A stretch of DNA of 64,000 nucleotides from Sipunculus nudus (taxonomy: Eukaryota; Annelida; Sipuncula; Golfingiida; Sipunculidae): contig CM049307.1 of NCBI GenBank assembly GCA_026874595.1, positions 42,166,362 through 42,230,361 of the forward strand, read 5' to 3'. Shown in pieces: positions 12,301-27,300 of this stretch. Positions within the stretch are counted from its first letter, which is position 1; each line of letters opens with the position of its first letter. The notes beneath the pieces are model-generated. The model was not told the DNA's origin. It saw only the letters and a list, made by a program, of their open reading frames with translations, and did not search any database. The translations under genes were made by a program, and so were the position numbers.

Positions 12301-15300
12301 ACCTGCCTCGAGTGAGAGAAAATTTGGTTCCCTAATGAACCAGATCATGTGTTACATGGGAGACCCCCGATCAGCAATTATGTTGTGACTCTGCTGCCGG
12401 CTGCCAGAGTAGGTGAAGAGTTAACGAGACAAAGTGAAGTTGTTGGTACAGTTTATGTTTCAGGCCATGCATTAGATGTTTGAGTGTAGCAGGGCCAGCA
12501 CAGCTTTTTCTGGTTGTGGTAGAAGTTAAAAGAAAGATGAAATGATGGCATTGCTATCACACCTTTGATGAATAAATGGATGTAGTATCAGGTTGCGGGG
12601 TCAATCAGATTTCCTAATGATCACCAGAGCAGACTGCTCTAATTGATTCTCTGGCTGTTAACATACAGCAGAATCATATCAAAGTGGCCATGGCCACAGC
12701 CGCAACAGCAAGGGATTCTGGGATTGAATATAGAAACTGTCACTCTTATTAGACACCGTCTGCCAAGAGCCATGAATGTTTTTATTTGTCTGTGCCCTGG
12801 CCTGTATGTGATGTACCCGAGCACAGCTCATCATTACCAGGCCCTGAATTTTTTCCCATGATTCTCTGTGCCCGGGACCTCTCGTTTGCCTCTTGATTGA
12901 AATTGATACAAGCAGGGAGTGAATGGAGTGATTTGCAGTAGGACCCTGCTTAACTAAATCCAGGCCTGTGGACCAAACTGATGATTATCAGTGGTAATTA
13001 CCCTCCCCTCAATCCCATGATGCTGTGTTCTCCCCCTTCTCTACTGTAGCTGAGAGCTCCAGCTGAGCCGTGGTGCTTGCAGCATCTGTTTTCATAACTA
13101 CAAATCTGCAGTGTAGATACACAAGCTTATAATAGCTGGATGCCTGGCCATATAGAAAACATTTCTGTTACTGATAATTTGTTCATCCTCTTTGATAATT
13201 AACCTACAGGTTAACTGTGTCAGATTTCAGACAAATGATCTATTACATCTACAGGCGCCCAAGTACCCTGCAGCCCATGTCAGTTGATAAAGTGTTAACA
13301 GTTCTGAGGAGCTTGACCAATGTGGTTTAGAGAGTGATGGCTTATTGTATGAATCAGTGTTTTTTCTATATTGTGGTCACAGTAAAACTGTATTTTTTTA
13401 TATTTCTTTTTATGATTTAGATAATATGATTATGACAATTATATTTATATCAAACATACCATGTTGGTTTATAATTGATTAATTGAATGAGGTTATTCAT
13501 AGTAGCTTAAGTTCCAGATTCTCCAAGCCTAGAAATGCATTATGGGAAATGATAATTATTTGCAGTATATTAATGTCCCTGTGTTTTATATATGCACATG
13601 GTTACTAATTGATGCACTTAATACAAATATAATAAAGTATTTTTTAATGCTGTATATTATACTAAATTTTATTACTTGTGGGAATAAATTTTTATGACTT
13701 GCAATTTTTTTTACATTTCTTATCAATCTGCATCATTGTTATCATATTGCCATGGTTTCTAGAAAGTTATTTCTGTAGCATGACCAGAATTATATCAGAC
13801 TTCATCAGCTGGAGACAATCGATGTACCTGAAGGAGAACCATGATGTCACACAGATCACCTGTACAGATATGTAAAATGCTGACCCTGGGCTGTGTGCAC
13901 TGTTTGACGATATTATGTGTATTTATAAGTTATAGCTATATATACCCTTTAATATGTAAAGACTACACAGCAGTTGCTGTGATATATTGATTTTTATCAT
14001 CTCTCATTTCTGTTTCCTTCTTGCCCTGGTTAGCTGCAGCATCTCGTCCTCCACTATATATTTCTGATGTGTCTGGGCCTGGCTGGAACACAAAATCAGT
14101 TCTTTTCTATGGTGTTTTGTTGAATTGACATTTAGGCTGAAAACAGATGGCCCCTACTCTGATATATATGCTCACTATGTGATCAAATATTTATTGTTAA
14201 AATATGCTGATCCATGTAGTTGTAAAGGTGTAAGTTTTTTTGTATCAAACATGTTTGATGACACACATATGCTTTTGCATATAGAGTATTCATATGTACA
14301 CATGTATACATATAAAAACATACTTTGTTTTCATTAAGAACAGGTTTCTAATAATAATCACAAAGAGGTTTAGGTCATTGATTTCTATCAGATGAGGATA
14401 CAAATAAGCCTTATAATGACTTATTATTAATCCATCTGGATTTTGCTTGTCTATATACAGGGTTACTATTATTAATTATTATATTACCAAGACATACTAT
14501 TTTTTCACAATTACTTATTTGACTAACTGTATGATAAAATAGACAAATTAGGCTTATTAACAACAAGTAGCATAAATGGAGTTCCAGAAAATTTAAGAAA
14601 TAATTTTATTATTATCTGAGAAAACACTAATTTTCATGACAGTTAAATTCACATTTATTCTGTGCTACAACAAATATATTTAACATGATTATGATAATGC
14701 TATGAACTTATTACATGTTCTAAATGGCATTTTCAGCAAAAACAAAGCTAGTTATACATTACAAGGGGACCTCACCTTGCCGTTTTAGTATCTCAGCTTT
14801 GACATCATTACTTGCAACATTGCTTTTTCTAATCTGTTTAAAAAAAAGGGGTGAGGGTTCACTATGGGTACAGAGATGATACACAAAAGAATTCAAGGAC
14901 ATTGTATAGGCGGGAATAAATCTGAGTTTGGTTGCATTAGGATGTGTATCTGTTGACTTTGGAGCACTTGGTAAAAAATATTCCTGTGACCACGCCCAAA
15001 ACCCCTAATTATAGTAGGATAACAGGGAAGCATGTGTCATTTCAGGTATAATGTAGTCTGCATAAAATACAACTCTGATTTAAAGACAAATTCTTGTTTA
15101 GCATATTTGGTTTGTAAAAAGGAAGAACAAGAAATTTTCACGAATTGAGTGCAGACCTCTGCCAAGGCAGCTCATTAACCTCCCCCCCCCCCCACCCCAC
15201 CACCCCCCCCACCCCCATGGCATTGCCAGAAATGCAGCGTTTTTCCTTAACAAAAATTCCTGAATCCAGATGGTGATCAGACCACCCCCACAATTTAATC

Positions 15301-18300
15301 ATTTGTGCCTTGTATCTTTGTTGAGCTGTCCTGAAAATTTCATCAAAATCTGTTAATCACTTTTTGAGTAATTTTGCTAACAAACAAACCAATGCTGGCA
15401 AAAAAGTAACCCTCACCCCTTTCACAGGGGTAAAAAATAGAAATAATCATCAGTGTTTATACATGGATTTTGAAAGTAATTTTCAGGCTTGCTTTAAAGT
15501 GCTTTTTTTTTTTTAAGTTCCTGAAAATTAAGTTTGCTGAAAAGCACTGAAAGGCACATCTAGTTACTTTGAAAAATGTCTTGGCTCTGTACCATCAGTT
15601 AATATCTTAAAAAATCTTCATCCTGAAAAAGTTGCTTTAAGAGGTGTGGATGTTACCCGATACATCTATTTTAGGGGGATGTTTCCCACATTTTTTCATC
15701 TGAAAAAATGTCAAAGATACATTATAGTATTAGATTTCTCAATTTGTATTAGCATTATAGTTGATTTGGTCAGTCTAAAGTGTTGCATACCCTTTTAGTT
15801 GATATCTATAGATACTCGTGTCTTGGATTTGCAGAGGCACCACAGAGTCTCTGAATTACTTTAAAATTCTTGGAATCTTTGTTTAAAAAAGGATCAATGT
15901 TCACTTGATTAAAAAAATTCCAGGTGTGTGGTGTGAAACAAGGCAGAGTTTGTTGATTTTACATGAAATGTTTATTGTTTACTTTAGCAGTATGCTGCTT
16001 GTTAGCAAACACCATTTAAATTCCAAAATTTCCAAGCAGAACTGCAATGGTAAATACACATTCAGCCCAGAAGTATTTACTTTGGCATTCAAGAAAAATA
16101 ATTTGCTGAATTATTTTAGTTTGAAGTCACATGAGACATGTATCAATATATGGTTGATAACTAGCGATGTATTTGTGATGGTATAATTAGAGCATATCAT
16201 TTTAATGTTTTATTATGTTGGCTATTATTAAAATAAAGCCTCATCCCACTGTCAAGTTTCTTTGCAATATCACCATATTGTGCCCATTTGACTTTTAACT
16301 GAGTAGCATTTTATATATAAACTAGCGAACCAGTCCTGTGTGATTTGTAGTTCAGTGTGGCCTACTTGTTGCCTCATTCAGGATTGTGTTTACAGGGAAG
16401 TAAAGCAAGCTTTTCATATTGGTAGATTGTCCAGTCTGTCTGATTGAGATCATTTTGAAATAACCTTAATATGGTTGCTACAGGGGTTGAAATGCTCTGG
16501 TCAGGTCCCGAAAAAAGACATCTAGTGTGAGGTCGCAAGACTGTATTACCAGTGCCACCTGCCTCTACCCAGCTGAAGTAGGAGGCTTTTTTTTAATAAA
16601 TTGGTCTAACAATGAAGTAGCGGTTAAACACCACCTTGGATTATCATTGACATCATTTTATATATAAATATCAAGTACTATTCCAACTCCTTCACCTGTC
16701 TCATGGCTACCAATATGCAGATATTATGGGTTACACTTACAGGGATCATTCACCAGAACTAAAACCTAGACATCTAATTCAAGAAATATTCAATCTTGAT
16801 GTTACCTTAAACATTGCCAAGCACAATTTATTGTCAGTGTTGTGACTATCTGAGTAGATTTAAGTTGTGGAATTACACTTGCAGGTTGTGAGTCGAGTGG
16901 CGCATCAGCCGGGGTACGACTTAGAACTTGGCTACAGACTGCTGGCAGTATGTGCGGCCCACCGAGAAAAATTCTCTCCCAAGTCAGCAGGTGAGTAAAA
17001 ACATTCTTTAAAAAAGTAGCAAGCACTCAGTAGTGTCAACATCCCAGCCAAGGCCAGCAGCTACAAAGCTCAGTGGAATGATATCTCATTGCCTCAATAT
17101 AAGATCAAGCATCACTTGAACTAGTTATTTTCTGGAGTCTGGACCTGATGTTCATCAGTATTTAGAGTGTAGACCAAAGCTGGGGATTCAGGTCTATATA
17201 AAAGAAAGTGGGAACTAGAAAATTGCATTCTAATGAATATTATTCAGTCCATATTCCCAGGCTCATTTGTGTATAAGTCACTCTAGATTTGTTACTATTC
17301 CTTGATGATGTTCCCGACTCCAGATCCGGTGCCTGATCCACACAATAAACTATGGGATTTTTCATTGGCTCTTTCCTGAAATGCCCTAAAAATTTCATGA
17401 AATTCCATTCATGATTGTGTGAATTAGGCACAAACGAGGATGAAGACATAACCTTCTGGGGGAGACAATCTGATTCTAACCAATCAGCCTGTACTGGGTA
17501 TCAGAACTGAGCTGCTGGCCTTGTGAGGTGTTGTTCTGTTCGTTGAACCAACCGGCTGTGAGGTTTTATTTCAAGTGATTATCTTCATGATGACAGGACA
17601 AGCCATCCAACCAAATATTAAAAAAATATGATAACAACTTTTCATATAATTTAATTCACAAACAAAACACAACAACATTTGATGCATATTGTTCATGTTC
17701 TTTGTGGGTCCGAATTTTTTTTTTCCTAAATAAGGACAAGATCCTTGGTAATGTTGATAATATGTGCTCTTGCCACAATTCCTTAAAAGAATTCCTTTTG
17801 ATTTGGAAAATTAACAATTGCACCATTTTAGAACAAAAGAAAATTTTTATACTTTTCTTAGCAATTTTGTGAACTTCAATGCATCTTGTCTGAACTGTTG
17901 AATTAAAATAGAAACTAAAGATGTGCATGTGTAGAACAATTATATTTACTTTGTGTGGCCTGACCAGTGACCCCAGGTGTGTATGTTAAACATGTAGAAC
18001 TTTATGTTGTTTTTTGCATGTTCTATAGATTCCTTTACAAGAACATTTGTTAAGGATTTGCCTACAAAGAACAAACATGGCTGTGATGATATATATAGAC
18101 CTGAGAGTACACCTTTCAATACGCTTAGTGGTTGTATGAACTGCCTTCAACAATTAAAAGCTGTCTTTCTGCAATGGACAATAAAAATTGACTAGCTGGA
18201 AGAAACAGTTAAGACCTGTCTACCTGCAATCAGCCTTTAAAAGCTGTCTGCTTCTAATGAACAGATAAAAACTGTTCAACTGCAGTCTACAGTTAATAAT

Positions 18301-21300
18301 TGTCTATGTGCAGTCAACAGTTTAACTAGAACTGTCTACCTGCAATCAACCTTTAAACACTGTCTACTTATAATGATCAGATAAAAACAGTTCAACTGGA
18401 GTCTGCAGTGAATAATTGTCTATATGCAGTCAATAATTTTAAAAATGCAGACAGGATCTGTCTCTGCAAGCTAGACACAGATGGAACTTAATATCTGTGG
18501 GTCGTTAGAAACGGTTGGCAGTCAGCTAGACAACAGTGGCATTTGAATTGTGGTGCTGGAGATCAAGTGGAAACACCATGGGAACCAGTAACAGACTGTC
18601 TTGACTTTGATCAAGAGTGGCGTACATATTGGGCCGGACTATTGATCACAGCCTCTCATATAGATTCATACATGAAACAGTAACAGTGATTTGTTTCATT
18701 CCCCTGACACTAGGTGTCTCCCTCATACAAATGGCTGCTTTGACCTTTTCATGCAGTTAGCTTCCACAAGGCTGTGGGCACATTTTGTCTGGGCATTGTG
18801 GATCAGCTCCACCGCATCCTAGCGGCTGACTGCCAGCTTTAGGCCAACAACGTGATCAAGGCCTGATCAGGGGTTCGTAATGCCAGACACTACTTGCACC
18901 ATTCGTGGGCTGGCCCAATAACTTCCCGGCTCCTTGGTGAATCGGTGGCCGCCTTGTGGCAGCGTAATAAAAGCGATTTGGGTGTGGGACCACCGTGGGC
19001 CAAGTACACGCTCCACCCACCCAGCAGAGAGCAATATGTGAACACCGGGGCCTCCCCTGTACATAAAACACTATGTCAGTGTATAGGTTTTTCTGGCCCA
19101 GGAAAAGAACATTCATATCGGCTGGAGATGAACTGCAGTCTGTGTTTGATTCATGGTTGTTACACTCTGTTGCACAGAGCCATTAGAGGTACAGTGTACT
19201 GTAACAGCTGATTTGCCGATGAATACATGATTTATGCCACTTGAAATGCTGTGCACTGTATCAGTATGTTATTGTAGATCATGCTGAAAACAAATAAATC
19301 ACACACAAATACATATGGATGGTATACATTTACACAATAGATAGGGAACCAAAGAAAAAGCATATTCCCCACAGAAATTACTTTCAGTAGTGCCTTTTCA
19401 AAATATATATGGGATAGAAAATGGAAGGTATTTATCAAAATCAGATAAACGTATCTGTTTTTCTTTTACCTAATTTTTAGATATTTTAGATCACTGTATT
19501 CATGATAATACTGTACAGAGTATATGTAAATATCAAGTATATTTTGTGTGTATGTAATAACAGTCAGAATACTGACCTTTCTGTGATTTATGTATCCAAA
19601 TTTGGTGTTCTGGCTCCTAAACAAGATTAATGAGACCAACAGCTGACAGTTATACCAAGATTTGTTGTGTTACATATTTAATTGACTTTTTGCAATGATA
19701 GAGCTTAGAAGGTATTGATCCTATTATTCACTTTCAGTGGATAGGGTCAATTCATCTTACGGACCTCTTTGATTATTAAATTTTATTTAATTTTCATTTT
19801 TCACATAAATATGCAAAATTTTAAAATTTACTTAAAGAAAGAGGTTAAAAAGCTCAGGAGGAGATCTTTGCGATCTGGACAACTCATCTTTGACTAGGAC
19901 CTCTTCTATTGTATTATTAAACAGCACAATATCTGTTTAGAAAAGGAACATGACTCCTGAATAACCTTCTTGATGTTGTGTGGACAAGCTCAGATTTGGT
20001 GCAATATTTTGACAAGTAACATTGGCAAAATAAAGCTTACAAAAAAGCATTAATTTATGCAAAGTATTTATCAATCTTAAAAATAAATACCTGTAGAAAT
20101 ATTATTATCTGTATGTGTTAAGTTTTACACAGTTTTAGCTATGGTAATCATCTTTTAATACAGTTAATTACATCTTTAAAGGGTCATGTGTGCCACTTAT
20201 AAGCAGGTGTTCCAAATTGGGGGGTGTTCAAGAGAGAGCTTCTATTGCAGGTTTTTGACTGGGTTTAAAAATCTAAATGGCTTATTAAATTGATCAATTA
20301 AGTTACAGTTTATTTAATAAGAATAAGTTTTATAATCTTTAGCAATAATGAAGATGATAATGATGGTGGATATGGTGTTGATATTCATTATTTACGACAG
20401 GTACCATTTGTTTAACAAATTCTGGCAAATCACTCTTTGTTAGTGAAATAGGATCATGCTTCTTAACACCCGCCAGCGCATTCAGCCAGTTTATGTATGC
20501 ATTTGAATCGTTGCCTTCCCCTCAGTCAGCGATTGATCTCACTGTGTGCTCAGCTTCCTCCCTATTGAAGGAAAAACTCCTCACTCACACCAGGGCAAGG
20601 TGACCTACACCCTCAGGGGTCTGGTAGGAGCAGTCCAAGTGTCACAGCCAGGGGTCACACAGCGAGTCTCCAGTAAAGCCAAGATGGCTGCCAACATTGT
20701 TTACAACTTCATAAACATTATTCTGCCAATCCTTGCAGGAAATCCTCAAGCAGGATTCAGACTTGGATTGACACTTAAGTGTAGAAAGGAAGGGAAAAAC
20801 CAGGTCTGAGGTCCCTAAAGCTAGCTGTATCCCCATCTGAGGAGGAGAGAAGCTCGGCACGGCTTTGTGCGAAGAGAAAGGCAAACGCAAGCATTGTCAT
20901 AATGTGTTTGACAATGGGGACAGATGCAGGGGTCAGGCAGGGGTTCTTGGTGCCTTGTCCGGGCCATGGGCTTTCTGATTCAGCCTGCTATCCATTATTC
21001 TATTGGTCCCCACTGCCTCTAATAACAGGCAATTGATTTATCATTCTTCTCAAAAGGTTGGCCAGATTGGCTGCCTTTTGGGCAAGGAGAAACATGATAC
21101 TGCGGCAGATTGGAACATTGCCCACATTTGCCAGTGCAGTAATTAAAAGCATTGTCACTTCCAGGTAGTTGTTTGTATGGTGATTATGTGCTTCTGTTAC
21201 ATGCACTGCTACTGGCCTTAACCCCAGTTTAGGGCACAGGGACAGTTTTCTATATAATTCTCATGGTTCTTTTGTTGAACTTCACACATCTTTTTCCCTG

Positions 21301-24300
21301 TCAAATCATTAAATTTCATTATTTTTCATGTCTGAATCAAACTTGTTATTACATGAATCAGGTTGTGCAGTGCTCATATAGACAAATTCAGTTTGGATTT
21401 ATGCTATTAAATTAATAGGATTGTCCTTTGTGCTTATAATAGACTTCATACATATTTTATGGCCATTTAAAAAAGCTGCAACCTTTTTAAGCCAACACAT
21501 TAATGTGACTTGTAACTTCTCGCAAAGTGAAGAAAAAATGTCCCGTGTTGGTGTTTCTGCATAATTCATTTTGTATTACACAGAAAAGCATTAAACCAAT
21601 TGTCACCCAGGAAGCTATTACAAGTGTTCAGGAAGTTTCTGTGGGTAATTTTGTCTTGTATTCAGCATGAATTTAAAACTGTGTGGGAACTTTATTGAAA
21701 AACCCAACTTACATTGGCTGGATTTGTTATTTCACAGAGTACTGATTGTATGGTCACCGCCAGGGTCTAAGATTATCAGGAACATCTTTATCTACTTGAA
21801 TGGGCATTAGAAAAAGCACCTGTAACAATGAAAATAAGATAAAACACAGGTAACAAAGAAAGTGAATAAAACAAAAAAACAGCTTGTATTAAGATATTAT
21901 TATAATTCTGTAGTCATATATATATATATATGTATATATATATAAATATATATATTAAAATACACATATAATTATTAAGCTGCCAGTTAATCTTGCCAAA
22001 TAAAATGTATTATTTTTTAGTTTTTTTGGGGGGGAGGGGGGGGGATTTTAGAATGTTAGGTTTCATTGGGTCAGCTATAAATTATCCTCAGTTAGCTCCA
22101 TGGAGATGGCTCATTTGAAAGGTTACTGTGTAGCCCAGTGTAGCATACCATGAACTTCCAAGAACACTGAAGCAGACCAGTCTATCACTTCTTACAGCCA
22201 GAACCATTAGTCTGAGGCTGCTTCAGCTGCCTTAGCTACACAGCCAGGGGGGTTCATACCCCCATGCTTCACACTGCCCTTTTGACACTCCTGGCCCAGG
22301 GACTGACCCTTGATCCTGTGGGAGGGCAGGGCAAAGGTCAGGGTAAACAGGTTGTCTGACATCCATGCCTTCTTACCAACCCTGCTTGCTGCAACAGCAG
22401 GAGACTCTGTACAGTTAGGTCCAGGGCTGGTTTGGGCCACACTCAATCCTGCCCTCCCCTGTTGATTGCCATAGGATTTCTTCAGCTGGACAATTTAGCA
22501 TATATGTTTGTATTTAACCAGTGGATTGTTTTACGGCAATTCTACAGGCATGAGGTTCAGTGCTGTAACTTTTCAATGATGTTGTTAGATAATGATTGGT
22601 GTTAATTATATGTCAAGCCCTGTATGTTAAGAATATCATGTGTTCAATGCAAACAAAAATCAGATTCTCAATAATTGCATCTTGTCTATTTGTGAAATGT
22701 CATATGCCCATAAATAGCAGATAGCTATATCAATCACACAAGATTTGTGGCGCCACCTACATTATTGCTTTTACAGAATTCAGTGAAAATTATACAAGTT
22801 GCTCATGTTTGGTATCTTGGATGTGTTGATTTTTATTTTGTGTCCATTAACAATGGAAAAATTTATTTGAGTAAAAAAATGTTGTGCATCTTGTACACCA
22901 TGTCTGTAAAAATTTGCTGGGTGACAAAGCAATTAAAAGGGTGGTTGGCCATGCTGCTAGATTGGTTCCACTGATGCCAGAATATTCTCTTTACACATGC
23001 GTATTGATTGACGTTTTTTCAACACATTTATAATTTTGCTAATGCACTAATGATCAGCCTGCTTGACCATTTTGTTGAAGGAAGTGGAACATTAAATTGT
23101 TACACACAGACATGAGCAAGTAATAACCAGTGGTAATACAGGGTTCAATATTACAGATAAATGGTTGGCAGGGCAAGTAAAAGTTAAAAAAAACATGGGC
23201 ATAGGGCAAGCAAAAGTGGCTCCTACTTGCCCAACTGGGCAAGTGGATCAAACATAAACCTTGGATGAATGAAATAATATTGTAATACCTTCCCCTTAAA
23301 TTATGTGTATATTTATCTGTGCAAATGCTGAAGAGAAATATGACTTACTAACACACATTTGAACATGTTTATTGCAGCAAAACAATCATGTGGGACACAT
23401 TTTGTGTTTGTGGTTGAGATCACTGATTTTGTAGGTCAAGTAACTATTTTTGTAGGGTTACAAGTTAAAGCCATTTGTTACTTGTCCAACTGATGAAACA
23501 CTTTCAAAAGTTAATGTCAGGCCCTGTAATAACAGTGGCAACAAACTCTCATGACTCAGAATCCAGGAAAAAGGATCATACATTAAATATATGACTTGGA
23601 AGTCCCCCCTCTTCTTTGGTTGTATTTCATTTAGTCTGCATCCATACTTGAAGAACTGAATTAAAGTCTCAGAGACTCATTATAATTAGGTAGACAGACA
23701 GACGAGACAAATGAATGTTGACAGATTAGATTTCACCTTGCAGATCAGGTTGGTATCATTATCAGGTAGTATGGCTGTTATTTCCAAGTATTCTATCATC
23801 CTTGTGTGAGAGCATTAATTGATGGCAGCATTAGCTAATGATGAGACCTTGATGGCTTGTTATTCCGGGATTAACTTCACCAAAGCTGAAACATAAAAAT
23901 ACTCTGACCAAGGCCACTAGGGGTTCATTAGCCTGAAGGTCTATTGGTCCTGTATCTCTGATTGTGTTCTGTTCTGCCTCCATAATTTTATCTTTAAGAT
24001 TTCACACACTGTGTGCAGCATGCCATAGTAAAGGCTAAAGGGTGCTCATTTGATGAAAGTTTTCTATGCTCAAATTCACCATTGTCAGTCAGCTATTCTT
24101 TCATCAGGCTGTCTTGCCAAAATTCTAAATCTTCAGTCTAAAATTCTGATTTCACCAGCAGTCCAGCCATCTGTGTGTTTGGATAGATTAAGAATTTTTC
24201 AGTCATCTGTGAGTCTGCCCAAAATTGTAATTCATTCAGCCCTCCATCGTTCTTTCTGTCCAAAGTCTTATTTAATGTGTGTACCTCTCATCTATTTATT

Positions 24301-27300
24301 CTCCCAAACAAGAAATTAAGTCACAGTGACCCCATTTTCCAAACCATGTACGCATCAAACAAGTTCTTAATACCTTCGCCTGCAGCTCAGAAAAGCTCTT
24401 CAGTTTAGTTTCATGACCCATGGAGGGCTTATTAATACTTAATGTAGTTCATGTGTGTGAATTGGAGGTGCGGCTCTGATGAACGTTATATAAGGACAGC
24501 ACTGCTCTGTTAGTGTAATTTATTGATAGATGCATTGACTGAATCATCAAGTTGCAGCCAAAAAACAATCTGGCATAATGGGACTGTGCCGCACCTTGTT
24601 GCCGATTGTACGGCAGTTTGGCCTGCTTATCGTTTCATGCAAGATCAGAGTTGCATGAAGGTGATAGAAATCATGACACAGTTAAAATATTCCTCACAAA
24701 TATGTCCCTGTTGTCTCTTGGGGGGTATTTTCTCAAGTGTGTGATATGAATTTAGAATGATCTGGGCACCAGAGCTTGTAATTGCACAGTTTTAGGGCAT
24801 TCCTCAGGTTAGATGTGCATGCGCCAGGTGGATTGTTCAGGCATGTTGTAGCTGGATGATCATATCAGCCATATATTTCTGTTGAACAAACACTGATGCT
24901 CTCACAGACATATATTGACAAGTCAGGTCCATATCCAGGTGGGGCTCATTATTTATTGAGTTTAATGGTGATACAGGGTAGTTGTTCATGTCCTGACTGT
25001 GTACACTGTCACAGTATAGACCCACAGATAATAAAATGGTCACCTCATCTGCGGCACAGGCCTGTGGTTATACCAGTGTATTAATTGATACAATGTTGAT
25101 ATCATTGTTATCAAATCTAACCCAGGCAGTGTTGAACATGATTCATCTAAAAACGAACCCCCCCCTTTATGATTTGAGTGTGAAGCACATACAGGTGGAC
25201 TTACCTGTAAAAGCATCTTTACCTTGAAGATGACAACCTGGTCCCACCCAACACTCAGATAAATATGAATTTGGTCATAGACAAATAGTATTGATGGTCA
25301 TTTTAAGTGACCATCTGAACCTGCCATTAACCAAGAAAACATATATGTTTTGAATTTTGTTCTTGTTTCATAAAACATATGGAAATATTACTGACAATGC
25401 ATTTAGGGACTCAAAACCTATTTTGACTTTGCTCAGAATATTTATAGGGAAAACTAGATACCACAATAACATATCATAAGTGGTACCTATACATTAATTT
25501 TGTTTTAAATAGTAAGGCAGAGCACAGGACCATTCAGGTGAAATATGCCCAAAGGTAAATCTAGTATAAGCATAGATTGTTTATTCAGGGATGATAGAAA
25601 AGATTTGTATTATTACCTGTGCAAGTAAAAGCAGTTTTAAATAATAGAAAAAAAAAGAAAAATTTGTTGCATATGAATATGGTAAATATTAATAATGTTT
25701 TTGATTGGTAGCATTGTATGCCTTTATTTTTTTTTTGGGGGGGGGGGGAATATTAGAGAAGGGAGGGGCTTTTGTCATTGCCCTAGCCTTACGGCCACTC
25801 CAAGTCTAAATCTGCCTTAACTTGTACTAACATAGGATACAGGTTTAAACCCTTAACCATATGCAACACCTTTCTTCACATTTTTTACCTGTAAATCTTT
25901 CTCACCCTGTTGTGTGTCATATCTTCCTGGTTTGCTCATAAATATGGCTCTGTATTTTACTGTATTTTTGGTGTAATAGACAGAGCCTGGTGGTTTCTCT
26001 CTCACCTATCTCATCCCTGAGAGAATAATTAATTAGGTTGTTTACTGTGCTAACCTGGGGGTGTGACTGTATAATTACCCTCATTAGGGAGTCATAGATT
26101 TGTCTTCACTGAAGACTTTAAATTGGCCTGGTGCACAAGATACCAAAGTTATTTTTAGCATATGACTGAAGATTCTTAATTAATTAACCTGTCTTTAACA
26201 TTTCTGTGGTCTGTGTATATACAAATGAAGTGATTACAGTAGAAGTGTTATACACAGTAGTGTGTTAGCATCTTGTTGAGGCAGACAGGTACAGCCGGCG
26301 AGTCCGATTATTGATAGTGTAGCCAGTGCTAGCATTATTTAAGTGCTTCTGGCATGAGTGGCATACTATTATTGATCTCAATATACTGAAGGCACACTGA
26401 AGCCCAGTGAAGTTTCAATAAACATATTGATGTAATGACCTTATATGTATTGTCAATATGGCAAACACCATTCAGCGGTGGCTTGGTGCTATTTAATAGG
26501 AACAAGTGTCACCACATGCGCACAAAGACGAAGGAGCATATCAGCATATCCGCTACAAAGAATAGCTGGTGTATTTAACCACAATAGTGGAGGCAGCTAA
26601 TAGAAAATCGGGCCTGGTTTCCCTGCCACTCCTGTCTGAGTTGGGGATGCCCAAGGGGGAGGTAGGGGGGGGGGGGGTCTAAATGTGGTCATTGATATGC
26701 AAAGAGGTCTGACCTCGTTACATATTCATGGATGAGTGAGCCTTATTGTTGACTGACTAAAGTATCAGCTGGCTGGCCTACAATCATGGTCTATAGTGCT
26801 AGCAACACCTAGGCCCCTCAGACACAGATGGATTGAGCTACATACACTACACAAGCAACTGGTGAAACAGTGTGCACATTGTGGCAGGGCAAGCCATGTG
26901 TTGTAGGGAGTGCATGTATCATAAACCCAGTGGATGGACAGACACTGTGTGTGAGATATAGACTGAGCAGACTGCCTGAACTGATTTAGCAGTGAATGCT
27001 TGAACATCTAACTGGATCTTATTGCTGAATGGCTTTAGTGCTTTAGTTTTATCACACAAACAGGATATTTAATGTGTGTATGTTTTTGGTGTACATATCT
27101 CTGATTGTTTGCTCTGATTGGTGCTTGTGCGGCCGTGGCTTCCTGATTTTGGATTGTTGAACAATGTTATCAACATACACTTAAATGCAGCAAGCTTTCA
27201 CCAGTGCACAGCTGACATGGTGAGTATTGAAAGTATGGTTTTGTTAATTATCATTATTCTGTTCCAGATAAACAAGTGGTCTCAACTTCAGAGTATCAAA

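Larger units (their letters stand above)
5409..16884 (+). other. Intron 2 (about 11.5 kb)
   Basis: Carries copies of two dispersed repeat families (about 8185-8460 and 15120-15430; 11140-11300), a degenerate pyrimidine-rich block (9064-9720), a poly-C tract (15182-15217) and a more base-balanced block at about 11400-13330. No open reading frame here has a recognisable domain, including the 142-codon one at 9128-9556, which is a by-product of the CT-rich strand. Confidence 0.85.
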
